This document shows, one piece after another, positions 46,332 to 55,599 of a stretch of 64,000 bases of DNA. Position numbers and translations under genes: made by a program. This DNA is from JAFALK01 sp036500605 (GTDB taxonomy: Bacteria > Pseudomonadota > Gammaproteobacteria > Burkholderiales > Burkholderiaceae_C), in NCBI GenBank assembly GCA_036500605.1, contig DASYBU010000004.1, positions 62,001 through 126,000 on the forward strand, given 5' to 3'. Below the pieces are notes generated by a model. That model saw only the letters and a list, made by a program, of their open reading frames with translations, did no database searches and was not told where the DNA came from. The first letter of the stretch is position 1. Every line of letters starts with the position of its first letter.

Positions 46332-46937
46332 TCAGCTGCGGCGACGGGCAACCCAGCCGATGCAGGCGATGCCGGCCAGCAGCAGCGCGCCGGTGGCGGG
46401 CTCAGGCACGGCGGCGGTCAACGTGACGTTGTCCAGTGTCGGGCCCGCGACCGAGTTGGTGGCCGTGCCGAACTTGACGCTCTGGATGCTGTCAGCAGCG
46501 GCGGTCCAGCTCAGGGATCCGTGTGTGACCGTCGACACCGCGCTGAAGTTCGTATCGCTGCCGCCCAATGAAACCACCATGTCGGCCGTGGCACCGGAGC
46601 CATTCCGGAATTGGTCCCAGCTCAGCGTGTAGGTGGTGCCGGCAACCGCTGAGAAGGTTTGCGAGATGTAGCCGGGGCCCGGCGTACCGGCCAGATCGAC
46701 GCTGATGTCGTTGATGGAGCCGTAGGCATTGCGGACCAGATCGACCGAGGCTCCCGTCACGGACCAGGCGCCGATCTGAGAGCCCGCGTTGATCGTGGTG
46801 AACGAAGCCGAACCCACGTTGGCGGTGAAGCTCTCGAAATCGCCGTCGGACAGCAGATTGGTCTGGGCCTGAGCGCCGAATGCGCCGAAGACACCGAGAG
46901 CGAGGGCCGCGGTGCGGCTGAGCTGGCGAATCTTCAT
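46332..46937 (-). CDS. PEP-CTERM sorting domain protein
   Basis: A 201-residue exported protein. Signal peptide ends near FGAQAQT; the body (NLLSDGDFESFTAN ... AGSQIGAWSVTGASVDLV) resembles the DUF642-like/choice-of-anchor beta-sandwich of such proteins. The C-terminus has the sorting signal VPEPATGALLLAG, a hydrophobic helix and a final RRRS. It is expected to be processed by an exosortase (EpsH/XrtA) and is associated with exopolysaccharide. No sortase gene lies in the window. Confidence 0.93.
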   Translation of the reverse strand: MKIRQLSRTAALALGVFGAFGAQAQTNLLSDGDFESFTANVGSASFTTINAGSQIGAWSVTGASVDLVRNAYGSINDISVDLAGTPGPGYISQTFSAVAGTTYTLSWDQFRNGSGATADMVVSLGGSDTNFSAVSTVTHGSLSWTAAADSIQSVKFGTATNSVAGPTLDNVTLTAAVPEPATGALLLAGIACIGWVARRRS

Positions 46938-47104
46938 GAGGTACTTCCTTGGTGTGATGAAAAACGGATGGGTTCAATGTAGGGATACGGCCGGAGCTCG
47001 GCATCCAGCGGCCAGGGGGCCGGGAGGGCGTTTCGTGATCTGGCTCACGGCCGGCGTCTGCGCTATGGCAAACTGACCGACTTTCCATTTGTGCCTCAGA
47101 AGTT

Positions 47105-49435
47105 TTGGACAAGATCCTGCTGCAAATCGCCGCCGAACTGAAAGTCCGGCCGGCCCAAGTCAACGCTGCCGTTGAACTGCTTGATGGCGGCGCCACCGTG
47201 CCCTTCATCGCCCGCTACCGCAAGGAGGCCACCGAGGGCCTCGACGACACGCAGCTGCGGGAACTCGAAACCCGCCTGGCGTATCTGCGTGAACTGGAAG
47301 ACCGCCGCGCGGCCGTGCTCAAGAGCATCGACGAGCAGGGCAAGCTGACGCCTCAGCTGCGCGCCTTGATCGAAGCCGCGCCGACCAAGCAGGAGCTCGA
47401 AGACCTCTACCTGCCGTACAAGCAGAAGCGCCGCACCAAGGGCATGATCGCCCGCGAGGCGGGCCTGGAGCCGCTGGCCGACAAGCTGTTTGCCGATCCT
47501 TCCCTGGATCCGGCGAATGAAGCCGCCGCCTTCATCAACGCCGAGGGCGGTTTCGCCGACGCCTTCGCCGTGCTCGACGGCGTTCGCGATCTGCTCTCCG
47601 AGCGCTGGGCCGAAGACGCCTTGCTCATCGGCAAGCTGCGCGACTGGCTGTGGGCCGAAGGCCTGTTCAAGTCCACGCTGATGGCCGGCAAGAATGAGAC
47701 CGATCCCGAGGTCGCCAAGTTCCGCGATTACTTCGATTACGCAGAGAGCATCAAGACCGTGCCCTCGCACCGCGCGCTGGCCGTGTACCGCGGCCGCACG
47801 CTCGAGATCCTCGACGCCAAGCTCACGCTCGATGAAGAGTTGCAAGCCGGCAAGCCCGGCCTGGCCGAAGGCCGCATCGCGCAGCATCTGGGCTGGAGCC
47901 ACGCCAAGCGCGCTTCAGATGAATTGATCCGCAAGACCGTGGCCTGGACCTGGAAGGTCAAGCTCAGCATGAGCCTGGAGCGCGATCTGTTCTCGCGCCT
48001 GCGTGAAGACGCCGAGAAGGTCGCGATCAAGGTGTTTGCCGAGAACCTGCGCGACCTGCTGCTGGCCGCGCCGGCCGGCAAGCGCGTGGTGATGGGCCTG
48101 GACCCGGGCATCCGCACCGGCGTGAAGGTGGCCGTGGTCAGCGATACCGGCCGCGTGCTCGATACCGCCGCCGTGTTTCCGCATGAGCCGCGCAAAGACT
48201 GGGAAGGCTCGCTGCACACGCTGGCCAAGCTCTGCGCCACGCATGGCGTGAACCTGATCGCCATCGGCAACGGCACGGCCAGCCGCGAGACCGACAAGCT
48301 CGCGGCCGACCTGATCAGGCGCATCCAGCAGCTGGCGCCCGACACTCACATCGACAAGGTCGTGGTCAGCGAAGCGGGTGCGTCGATCTATTCGGCTTCT
48401 GAATTTGCTTCCAAGGAACTGCCCGATCTCGACGTGACTCTGCGCGGCGCCGTGTCGATCGCACGCCGTCTGCAAGACCCGCTGGCCGAACTCGTGAAGA
48501 TCGATCCGAAGAGCATCGGCGTGGGCCAGTATCAGCACGATGTGAACCAATCGGCGATGGCGCACACGCTCGATACCGTGGTGGAAGATTGCGTGAATTC
48601 GGTCGGTGTGGACCTGAACACCGCTTCGGCCCCGCTGCTGGCGCGCGTCTCGGGCCTCTCGGGCACCGTGGCCGCCAGCATCGTGCGCTGGCGTGATGCC
48701 AACGGCGCTTTCAAGTCGCGCAAGCAATTGCTCGACGTGAGCGGCCTCGGCCCCAAGACCTTCGAGCAGGCCGCCGGTTTCCTGCGCATCCGTGATGGCG
48801 AGAACCCGCTCGATGTGACCGGCGTGCATCCGGAAACTTACCCTGTGGTTCAGCGCATGCTCGACAAGCTCGGCCGCCCCGCGGGCGAGGTGATGGGCAA
48901 GAGCGATGTGATCCGCACGCTCAAGCCCGAAGCCTTTGCCGACGAGAAGTTCGGCGCGATCACGGTCAAGGACATCCTGACCGAGCTGGAGAAACCCGGC
49001 CGCGATCCGCGTCCCGATTTCAAGGTGGCGCGCTTCAACGACGGCGTCGAAGACCTCAAGGACCTGGTCGAGGGCATGGTGCTCGAAGGTACGGTCTCGA
49101 ACGTCGCGCAGTTCGGCGCCTTCGTCGACCTGGGCGTGCACCAGGACGGCCTCGTGCACGTGAGCCAGCTCGCCAACAAGTTCGTCAACGATGCGCGTGA
49201 AGTGGTGAAGACCGGCGACATCGTCAAGGTCCGCGTGCTCGAAGTCGACCTGCCTCGCAAGCGCATCTCGCTGACGATGAAGCTCGATGCGCCAGTGCAG
49301 CGCGGCGCGGCCAAGACCGACAACGCCTTCAGGCCGGCTGGGCGGAATGAACAGTCGCGTCGCAGCGATTCGCCGAATGGCGGTGGTCCGGCAGGCGGAG
49401 CAATGGCGGCGGCCTTCGCCAAGTTGAAGCGCTGA
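47105..49435 (+). CDS. tex: Tex-like RNA-binding transcription accessory protein
   Basis: A 776-residue cytoplasmic nucleic-acid-binding protein. The N-terminal helical domain includes GGATVPFIARYRKEATEGLD (near residue 30), a YqgF-like RNase-H fold starts at VVMGLDPGIRTGVKVAVV (near 335), helix-hairpin-helix motifs (VDLNTASAPLLARVSGLS) follow, and an S1 domain near the C-terminus begins LEGTVSNVAQFGAFVDLG. Length is typical. The start is TTG (AGAAG upstream); the family N-terminus begins exactly here. The tail beyond S1 is a short, disordered, charged sequence. Confidence 0.95.
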   Translation: MDKILLQIAAELKVRPAQVNAAVELLDGGATVPFIARYRKEATEGLDDTQLRELETRLAYLRELEDRRAAVLKSIDEQGKLTPQLRALIEAAPTKQELEDLYLPYKQKRRTKGMIAREAGLEPLADKLFADPSLDPANEAAAFINAEGGFADAFAVLDGVRDLLSERWAEDALLIGKLRDWLWAEGLFKSTLMAGKNETDPEVAKFRDYFDYAESIKTVPSHRALAVYRGRTLEILDAKLTLDEELQAGKPGLAEGRIAQHLGWSHAKRASDELIRKTVAWTWKVKLSMSLERDLFSRLREDAEKVAIKVFAENLRDLLLAAPAGKRVVMGLDPGIRTGVKVAVVSDTGRVLDTAAVFPHEPRKDWEGSLHTLAKLCATHGVNLIAIGNGTASRETDKLAADLIRRIQQLAPDTHIDKVVVSEAGASIYSASEFASKELPDLDVTLRGAVSIARRLQDPLAELVKIDPKSIGVGQYQHDVNQSAMAHTLDTVVEDCVNSVGVDLNTASAPLLARVSGLSGTVAASIVRWRDANGAFKSRKQLLDVSGLGPKTFEQAAGFLRIRDGENPLDVTGVHPETYPVVQRMLDKLGRPAGEVMGKSDVIRTLKPEAFADEKFGAITVKDILTELEKPGRDPRPDFKVARFNDGVEDLKDLVEGMVLEGTVSNVAQFGAFVDLGVHQDGLVHVSQLANKFVNDAREVVKTGDIVKVRVLEVDLPRKRISLTMKLDAPVQRGAAKTDNAFRPAGRNEQSRRSDSPNGGGPAGGAMAAAFAKLKR

Positions 49436-49460
49436 ATTGAAGCGCTGAAGACGGCTATAG

Positions 49461-49643
49461 ACTCTGGGGCCGCCCTATCGGGAGCTGAGGGCTCTGATCT
49501 GCCGGGCTTGCGGCATCAAAGTGCCTTGGCTTGTTGACCCGCGCGTCAACATTCAGAACGACGGCGGCAAAGCCAAGGGCTACCCAGTCCGTCAAGTGCT
49601 GCTTGCCATTGAGAAACTGGAGGCCCCAAGCCATGAAGCCTGA
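49461..49643 (+). pseudogene. Remnant ORF upstream of hicB (possible partner gene)
   Basis: An open stretch of 60 codons without a normal start, reading LGPPYRELRALICRACGIKV, then PWLVDPRVNIQNDGGKAKGY, and ending LEAPSHEA before TGA. Codon use looks protein-like. Its stop overlaps the ATG of the hicB remnant by 11 bases, as in TA operons, so it may be the end of the upstream partner gene. I do not recognise the family; it is probably a 5'-truncated gene. Confidence 0.45.
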
Positions 49644-49810
49644 CCACTACACCTATCGCGTCACCTGGTCCGCCGAAGATGGCGAACATGTGGGCCTGTG
49701 CGCCGAGTTCCGTGTGCGCAATCCGCCGGAGCAGCATCGGCAGCTTGCATTGCAGGCCAGCGAGCAGGGGGAGCTTGAACCGCCTGGTGAGTTCGAAGCT
49801 GGCGGCCTAG
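49633..49810 (+). pseudogene. hicB: HicB-type antitoxin remnant, internal deletion and frameshift
   Basis: From ATG 49633 the product starts MKPDHYTYRVTWSAEDGEHV and reaches GLCAEF, the N-terminus of HicB-family antitoxins. It then jumps directly to FRVRNPPEQHRQLALQASEQG, which in intact members lies about 50 residues later. The usual end SLNRLVSSKLA is present only in the next frame (from about 49771 to TAG 49810), so a one-base loss follows. The frame that continues unbroken to 49872 overlaps the opposite kinase gene and is not real. Probably inactive. Confidence 0.75.
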
Positions 49811-49816
49811 GTCCGC

Positions 49817-51889
49817 TCAACCCGGATTCGTCGGCAGAGAAATCACGAAGCTCACGCCATCAGGCGCATTGACGGCCTCGATCCGGCCATCCATCTTCGC
49901 CAGATAGCTGCGTGCCACGAACAGGCCCTGGCCGCGGCGTTCGCCATTGCTGGCGGGCGTGTCGCTGACGCCGTATTCAAAGATCTTCTCCAGCTGATCC
50001 TCGGCGATCTTCGGGCCGCGGTTGTGGATCGAGAGCACGGCGTTGCCTGCATCGGCATGCAAACTCAGCGTGATCGGCGTGTCGGCCTGCCGGTAGCGCT
50101 GCGCATTGCGGAGCACATGCGTGACCACGTCTTCGAGCGAGTATTCGTCGGCGTTGACCCACAGCTCACCGTCGGACCAGGGCGTTAGCACGACGCCTTC
50201 GATGCCGGCATAGGCGGCGTTGTCGGCGAGCTGTGCGGCAAAGGCGGCGAGGTCGAGCTTCTCGGTGGCGAACTGCGCCGAAGCCAAAGCCTCGCTCGGG
50301 CTGGCCGTTCCGTAGAGCACGCGCACCGCCTGCTGCATGCGCAAGAGATAGCGACGGCTCGTATGCTCTTCATCGGGATGCAGGGCCAGCAGCGATTGCA
50401 GCGGCGACATGATTTCGTGGCCGACCGCATGCCACATGTCACGCTCATGCTCGGCGCGCAACTGCTCGCGGCGCAGGGCGAGCTTGGCGCGGTCGAGCAG
50501 GTCGGCGATCGTGCCGGCGAGGATGCCGATTTCATCGGAGCCGCGCAGGTCGGCCACGTCGAGCTCGCCGATGCGTTCGTCAATGCGCGCCGGCTGCATG
50601 TTGTACGACACCGCTGCCGCGCGCTTGGTCAGCCGCGCGATGCGGCGCATCAGCCCCGTCGTGAGCGCCAGCCAGGCCAGGAAGATCGCGCCCAGCATGC
50701 CGCCCACCAACCACGAGACACGCGCCGCGCCGGCGCTGAGAAAGCGGTCCACGCTCTTGACGTCGCCGCTCAGGTTCAGGTCATAGCGGCCGAGCGGCGT
50801 GCCGACGCTGTCATGCGCGACGAGCTGCGGTTCGGCCTCGTTCAGCGGAAGATGGCGGATCAGGCGTGTCAGCCAGGGCGAGGGCAGATCGTCAGGCTCG
50901 ACATGGCCGCGCAAGGTGGTCACGAGCTTGCCCGCGTGTTCGATCGTCAGCACTTCGCCGGCCTGCAATTCACTGCTCAAGCTCTGCAAGGTGATCGGCG
51001 ATTGCGGCGCCTCGGCCGCGCTGTCGAACAGCGCCTTGCCGTCGGGCCCGAGCAGTTCGATGCGCAGTTCCATCCGCGCCAGATCGCGCGGCGGCCAGAT
51101 CATGCGCTCGTGCTTCAGCATCAGCGCTTCCTGCAGGGCCGCCACCGGCAGTCGCAAAGAGAACATGGTGAGGCGAGGGCAGTCGTCAGCCTCTTTCAGG
51201 CAAGGGCCTTCGCGCCAGATCCAGCCGCGGAAATCACGTTCAGGCCGCGTGCGCTGCGCGAGCACGTCGTTGCTGCTGGCAAAGCCGGTGAGCCGGCCAC
51301 GCTGTTCCCAGCCGCCGCTGTCCATCGCCTCGAACGGCGCTATCCACTGTTGGGTCTGCCCTCGGTAGCTGAGCTTCACGCGGACACGGTGCACGCCGGA
51401 AAGGTCGAGCTGGCCGCGTTCGCGCGCTACCAGCTCGTTGGCCTCCAGCGAACCCACGGCGTAGACAAAGCCGCCCGCGTAGGCGTTGCTGCCGACCGCC
51501 AGACAAAGGCTCGCTCCATTGGCGTAGTGCAGCGCGCACCCCGACATCTCGACCGCACTGCGCGCCTTCTGCGGATCGTCGAAATCAATCGCCGAGAAGG
51601 GCAGCAAGAGCGGCGTGGCGTGTTCGTCCTGGCCGGCTTCGGGGTTGAGCAAAGCGAGCTGCCCGGTCGGGTGGCGCAGGCGCGCGGCCACGGTGTCGAG
51701 CGAGCGGCCGAAGCTTTGTGCATAGCGCTGATAGGAGCGCGCCTTCTCTTCGCGCAAGAGCGTCACGGCCAGCGTGACGGTCGCCAGCGCAAGCAGCAGG
51801 AACACGCCGTGGAAGACGATGCGGTTGCGCCAGGCGGCCAGGCCCAGGCGCGGCATCGGCGGCATCGCCGGGACCTTGAAAAAACTCAT
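49817..51889 (-). CDS. Sensor histidine kinase
   Basis: A 690-residue inner-membrane kinase. A transmembrane helix near residues 24-47, a large periplasmic sensor region up to about 385, a second helix near 390-412 (GGMLGAIFLAWLALTTGLM) and a HAMP domain follow. The HisKA box is MWHAVGHEIMSPLQSL with H491. The HATPase domain ends RGQGLFVARSYLAKMDG. The signal is unknown. The ATG at 51889 overlaps the stop of the response-regulator gene (ATGA), so the pair is co-translated. Confidence 0.93.
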   Translation of the reverse strand: MSFFKVPAMPPMPRLGLAAWRNRIVFHGVFLLLALATVTLAVTLLREEKARSYQRYAQSFGRSLDTVAARLRHPTGQLALLNPEAGQDEHATPLLLPFSAIDFDDPQKARSAVEMSGCALHYANGASLCLAVGSNAYAGGFVYAVGSLEANELVARERGQLDLSGVHRVRVKLSYRGQTQQWIAPFEAMDSGGWEQRGRLTGFASSNDVLAQRTRPERDFRGWIWREGPCLKEADDCPRLTMFSLRLPVAALQEALMLKHERMIWPPRDLARMELRIELLGPDGKALFDSAAEAPQSPITLQSLSSELQAGEVLTIEHAGKLVTTLRGHVEPDDLPSPWLTRLIRHLPLNEAEPQLVAHDSVGTPLGRYDLNLSGDVKSVDRFLSAGAARVSWLVGGMLGAIFLAWLALTTGLMRRIARLTKRAAAVSYNMQPARIDERIGELDVADLRGSDEIGILAGTIADLLDRAKLALRREQLRAEHERDMWHAVGHEIMSPLQSLLALHPDEEHTSRRYLLRMQQAVRVLYGTASPSEALASAQFATEKLDLAAFAAQLADNAAYAGIEGVVLTPWSDGELWVNADEYSLEDVVTHVLRNAQRYRQADTPITLSLHADAGNAVLSIHNRGPKIAEDQLEKIFEYGVSDTPASNGERRGQGLFVARSYLAKMDGRIEAVNAPDGVSFVISLPTNPG

Positions 51890-52590
51890 GCAGCGGTCCA
51901 GCGGAAGCCGCGCATCGGCACGTTCTCGATGCCGTCGAAGGTCGGGTCCGCATCGCGGAAGGCTTCGCGGATCGTCGCCACATGCTTGCGCACGTTGTCG
52001 CGGCTGCGGCCGCTCTTGACCACCTCGAAGAACTCTTCGTAGCTGACCACCTCGCCGCGCCGCTGGTAGAGCGTGGCGAGGATGCGCTGTGCGGTCAGTG
52101 GCAAGTTGATGCGCTGGCCGCGCCAGACGGCTGAGCGTTGCCACAGCGGATCGAGCAGCAGCTCCTGCGCCGGTGCGGGTGCGGCAGCTTCGCCGCGCCG
52201 AGCGCGTGCGGCGCGCAGCATGTCGAGAAAGGTGTCGATGAACTCGGCCTCGCTGAAGGTGGTCTTCTGGAGATAGTCCCAGGCGTCGAGCGCCTTCATG
52301 ATGCCGCGGTAGATGGCGGCCGGCATGGCCGAGACGACCAGCACGGGCGTGCCCTGGTGGCGCTTGTTGATCGCGTTGATCAGTGCCACGCCGGCATGGC
52401 GCTCGCGGCCGAGCTCGATGTCGAGCAGCACGAGGTCATAACGCTCACGTTCCAGTGCGGCCTCGGCGCTGTCGCGGTCGAACCATTGGTCGATCTGCAG
52501 CTCGGGGCGGGCGCTCAGGATCCAGCCGGCGAGCTGGTCACTGGTGGGGCGGTCGTCTTCGATCAGGGCGATGCGGGTGACAGGAGGCAT
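51886..52590 (-). CDS. Response regulator, receiver plus winged-helix DNA-binding domain
   Basis: A 234-residue transcription regulator. Receiver (1-125): IALIEDDRPTSDQ acidic pocket, acceptor Asp in YDLVLLDIELGRERHAG, Lys in DYLQKTTFSE. The C-terminal OmpR/PhoB-type winged helix (about 140-232) has LPLTAQRILATLYQRRGEVV and a recognition region SRDNVRKHVATIREAF. The ATG at 52590 begins MPPVTRIAL; no clear Shine-Dalgarno is seen, so the start is not certain. It is transcribed with the kinase downstream and divergent from the SPFH gene. Confidence 0.93.
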   Translation of the reverse strand: MPPVTRIALIEDDRPTSDQLAGWILSARPELQIDQWFDRDSAEAALERERYDLVLLDIELGRERHAGVALINAINKRHQGTPVLVVSAMPAAIYRGIMKALDAWDYLQKTTFSEAEFIDTFLDMLRAARARRGEAAAPAPAQELLLDPLWQRSAVWRGQRINLPLTAQRILATLYQRRGEVVSYEEFFEVVKSGRSRDNVRKHVATIREAFRDADPTFDGIENVPMRGFRWTAA

Positions 52591-52730
52591 GGGGGGATTA
52601 TGGAAGTGAGCGAGGCAGGCGCTGCGGAAGGTTTCTTCCGCGCGACGGAGCAATGTCACCCGGCGCCGGCATTGAGGCTTCCTGGGGTGCGGAGGAATCA
52701 TTCGATCACCCCAAAACCACGGAGGTCATC

Positions 52731-53945
52731 ATGCAAATCCCCGAGTCGATCAAATCCCTCCCAGGCCGCTTTCGTGACGCTCTGCCGAGCCCTTATGCGC
52801 TGGGCCGCACCGTGCCGAAGCTCGCCGCCGTGGCCCTGGCCTGCGCGGCGGTGTACGGCCTCTACCAGCACCCGCCGTTCTACACCGTGCCGCGTGGCGA
52901 GGTCGCGGTGCGCACCAACCTCTTCACCGGCCACGCGACCAGCTTCAACGAAGGCCGCATCCTCGACATCCCCGGTCTCTTCGAGGTGCGCAGCCTGCCG
53001 CTGCGCGACCAGATCTTCCACGCCATCGAGATGGCCCGCGCCGACAGCGGCGGAGCGCTCCAGTCGCTAGAAGGTCTCTCACTCGGCATGGACCTGACCG
53101 TGGGCTGGCGCGTGGATGCGAGCCAGTTGCCCGGCCTGGCCGAGCGCCTGCCCGAGAACATCGAGCGCGACCTGATCAACCCGGCCTTGCAGGCCAGCGT
53201 CTACCCGGTCGTGTCGCAGCACACGGTGCGCGAAATCTTCTCGAGCAAGCGCGGCGAGATCGAGCAGGCGATCGCCAGGAACCTGCACGACAAGCTCAAG
53301 GCGCAAGGGATCGAGCTGCGCGGCCTGCAGATCGGCCATGTGGACCTGCCGCCCGACTACCGCCGCGGCATGGACGGCCTGCTGGCCGAGGGCCTGGCAG
53401 CCGAGAAGATGCAGTTCACGCTCGACCTCAAGGCCAAGCAGGTCAAGCAGACCGAACTCGAAGCCCAAGCGGACAAGTCCCGACGGGAGATCGCCGCCCA
53501 GGCCAGCGAACAGGAGCAGATCATTGCCGCGCGCGCCCAGGAAGAAGCGATGAAGCATGTACTGCCGCTCAAGGAAAAGCAGATCGAACAGCGCAAGCTC
53601 GAAGCCGAGGCCGCGAACGCCCAGCGCATCAAGCTCGCGGAGGGCAACGCGACGGCCCGGCAGATCGAGGCCGAAGCCGAGGCCAAGGCGCGCGACAAGC
53701 TTGCTGATGCCGAGGCGTATCGCATTGCCGAGATCGGCAAGGTCGACGCCAAGCGCATGGCCGACGAAGGCGCGCTGCTGACGATGCATCCGCTGCTGGT
53801 GCAGAAGGCGCTGGCCGACAAGCTCTCGGACAAGATCCAGGTGATCATCGCGCCGCCCTCGGTCAGCGGCGGCTTCATCGGCTCGGGCCTGGTGGGCAAT
53901 GTGGGCCTGCGGCAGGCCGCAGCTCAAACCCAGGCGCAGGAGTAA
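52731..53945 (+). CDS. SPFH / band-7 (prohibitin-like) domain protein
   Basis: A 404-residue membrane-anchored protein. One N-terminal hydrophobic helix (LAAVALACAAVYGLYQH), then the SPFH domain at about 45-230 (YTVPRGEVAVRTNLFTG, GLQIGHVDLPPDYRR), then a long charged coiled coil rich in Ala, Glu, Lys and Arg (about 235-370), and a glycine-containing tail. Such proteins oligomerise at the membrane and organise microdomains or proteases. Perfect ribosome site ACGGAGGTC before ATG 52731. No NfeD-type partner is adjacent. Confidence 0.92.
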   Translation: MQIPESIKSLPGRFRDALPSPYALGRTVPKLAAVALACAAVYGLYQHPPFYTVPRGEVAVRTNLFTGHATSFNEGRILDIPGLFEVRSLPLRDQIFHAIEMARADSGGALQSLEGLSLGMDLTVGWRVDASQLPGLAERLPENIERDLINPALQASVYPVVSQHTVREIFSSKRGEIEQAIARNLHDKLKAQGIELRGLQIGHVDLPPDYRRGMDGLLAEGLAAEKMQFTLDLKAKQVKQTELEAQADKSRREIAAQASEQEQIIAARAQEEAMKHVLPLKEKQIEQRKLEAEAANAQRIKLAEGNATARQIEAEAEAKARDKLADAEAYRIAEIGKVDAKRMADEGALLTMHPLLVQKALADKLSDKIQVIIAPPSVSGGFIGSGLVGNVGLRQAAAQTQAQE

Positions 53946-53948
53946 ATC

Positions 53949-55376
53949 ATGAGCAAGATTTATCCACTTGTGGTGGGCGTGGCGCTGGTGAGCGCCGCCG
54001 TGCAGACCTTCGCCGCACAGACGGCCCTGGTGGTGCAGGACGGCGCGATGCTGCGGGCTGCGGCGCGCGACTCCAGCCCGCAGCAGGCCCAGCTGGCGCG
54101 CGGCGAGGCGCTGGAGATCCGCGCCGAGCGGCTCGATTACTGGCAGGTCTGGGACTACCGGCGCGAGCGCGGCGGCTTCGTGCGCAAGTCGCAGGCGATG
54201 GTGCTTGCCAGCGATGCGCCGACGCTGCTGGCGCAACTGCGCCTGACGATGCCGCAGGAGGGCAACGAAGGCCTGGGCGTGGCGTTGGCCGCTGCCTACG
54301 TCCAGGCCGCCACGCCGGCCGAACTGGCCAGCGCGACCGGTGCCGAGGTGCTCGACGACCTGGGCCAGCTCGGCGCGCGCATCGCGGCTAACGGCACCAC
54401 TCGGCGCAGCAGTCTGCTCGACGTGGCTTCGCGCTATGGCCTGCGCTTCGACAATTTCGAGCAGGCCGACGGCAATGTGCGCGTCTGCTACGACGGCGAC
54501 GCTTTCCGCCGTGTCCTGAGCCTGCCGGCCACCGCCGGTGCGAAGGCCCGCGCCGCGCTGGCGCTGACACGCGCCGAGTGCCGCCCGACCACGCTGACCC
54601 CAACGCAAGCGAAGGCCAATGACGACTGGCGCGCCGAGGTGTTGAGCCACGCGCCGCTTGAAGGACTCTCCACGCTGGAGAAGAACCGCCTGCTGCTGCG
54701 CCGCGCCGGCATCGCGGCCACCCGCGCCTTCGAGCATCGCGATGCGGCGCTCGCTCAAACCGCGCTGGCCGATTTTGCGCAGGTCGAGCCCGTCGAGCTG
54801 GCCGAAGACGACATGCCCGACTACAACGACGCCGCCATGCGCGTCAATGCGATGCGCTGGTTGGCCCAGGCGCAGCCGGCCGAGCGCAGCTTTGCGCAGG
54901 GCTATCTGCGCATGACCTCGAACGACGGTGCGACGGCTGGCGAACACTGCCTGGTGCTGGCCGACACCAAGAAGGAGTTGTTCAGGCGCTGCAGCTTCGG
55001 CGCCATCGCGCTGGCCTCCGCGAGCATGAACCGCGAAGGCAATGCGATCGCCGTGGCCGTGCAGCCTCTCGATGGCTGGCGCGAGCTGTGGGTGCTGCGC
55101 GCGTCGAAGGCGGGGTGGGACTTGCAGGTGCTGCCACCGGCCGCTGCCGCGCCAGGCCTGGGCTATGCCGAGTTTGCGGGCTGGGTGCCCGGCGGCAAGC
55201 AGCTGCTGGTGGTCTCCGAGTCGCGCGCCGAAGGCCGCTACATGAGCCGCCGCTTCTCTCAGCTGGCGCTGGACACGCTGGCGGTGCAGCACATGGCGCC
55301 TGACCCGACGCAGCTCGGTGTGTTCCAGCGCTGGGCCGATCCGGGCTGGAAGGGAGCGAGCCTGGCTTTGCGCTGA
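53949..55376 (+). CDS. Exported hypothetical protein with SH3-like N-terminus
   Basis: A 475-residue exported protein with a signal peptide ending near TFAAQTA. Residues 25-85 (VVQDGAMLRAAARDSSPQQA, then LARGEALEIRAERLDYWQVW) resemble a bacterial SH3-like domain, which binds cell-wall or other ligands. The rest, mainly alpha-helical and rich in Ala and Arg, includes a C-terminal part (VVSESRAEGRYMSRRFSQL) that might be a beta-propeller-like blade. I do not recognise a family beyond that. It begins 3 bases after the SPFH stop, so they are co-transcribed. Confidence 0.8.
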   Translation: MSKIYPLVVGVALVSAAVQTFAAQTALVVQDGAMLRAAARDSSPQQAQLARGEALEIRAERLDYWQVWDYRRERGGFVRKSQAMVLASDAPTLLAQLRLTMPQEGNEGLGVALAAAYVQAATPAELASATGAEVLDDLGQLGARIAANGTTRRSSLLDVASRYGLRFDNFEQADGNVRVCYDGDAFRRVLSLPATAGAKARAALALTRAECRPTTLTPTQAKANDDWRAEVLSHAPLEGLSTLEKNRLLLRRAGIAATRAFEHRDAALAQTALADFAQVEPVELAEDDMPDYNDAAMRVNAMRWLAQAQPAERSFAQGYLRMTSNDGATAGEHCLVLADTKKELFRRCSFGAIALASASMNREGNAIAVAVQPLDGWRELWVLRASKAGWDLQVLPPAAAAPGLGYAEFAGWVPGGKQLLVVSESRAEGRYMSRRFSQLALDTLAVQHMAPDPTQLGVFQRWADPGWKGASLALR

Positions 55377-55439
55377 AACACTCAGTTATCCTGCGTTGCG
55401 TCAATCAAGAGGGCCCTGAGATGAAACTAACGTCAATCG

Positions 55440-55546
55440 GTTTCCGGAACGCAGAGGACGCAGAGCGAGCGCAGAGATCGCAGAGTGTTGAGCTGCAACT
55501 TCTCCGCGTACTCTGCGTCTCTTTGCGCTCTCTGCGTTCCGGAAAC
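55440..55546. repeat. CCGGAACGCAGAG hairpin repeat, copy 3
   Basis: A 107-bp element with 17-bp perfect terminal inverted repeats (GTTTCCGGAACGCAGAG and its complement). It lies between the exported hypothetical and the BBE-like flavoprotein. The sequence following it resembles that after copy 2 as far as the AACTGAG just ahead of the next start codon. Confidence 0.9.
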
Positions 55547-55599
55547 TCCGTATTCGTTTCATGCGATGCGGGTGGCGCGCAGTGCTATGGACAACTGAG

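Noticed and set aside
49531..49872. Uninterrupted 113-codon ORF as an intact gene
   Set aside because: It fuses non-homologous sequence before the HicB start and a frameshifted end, and runs into the opposite kinase gene; better explained as a pseudogene.
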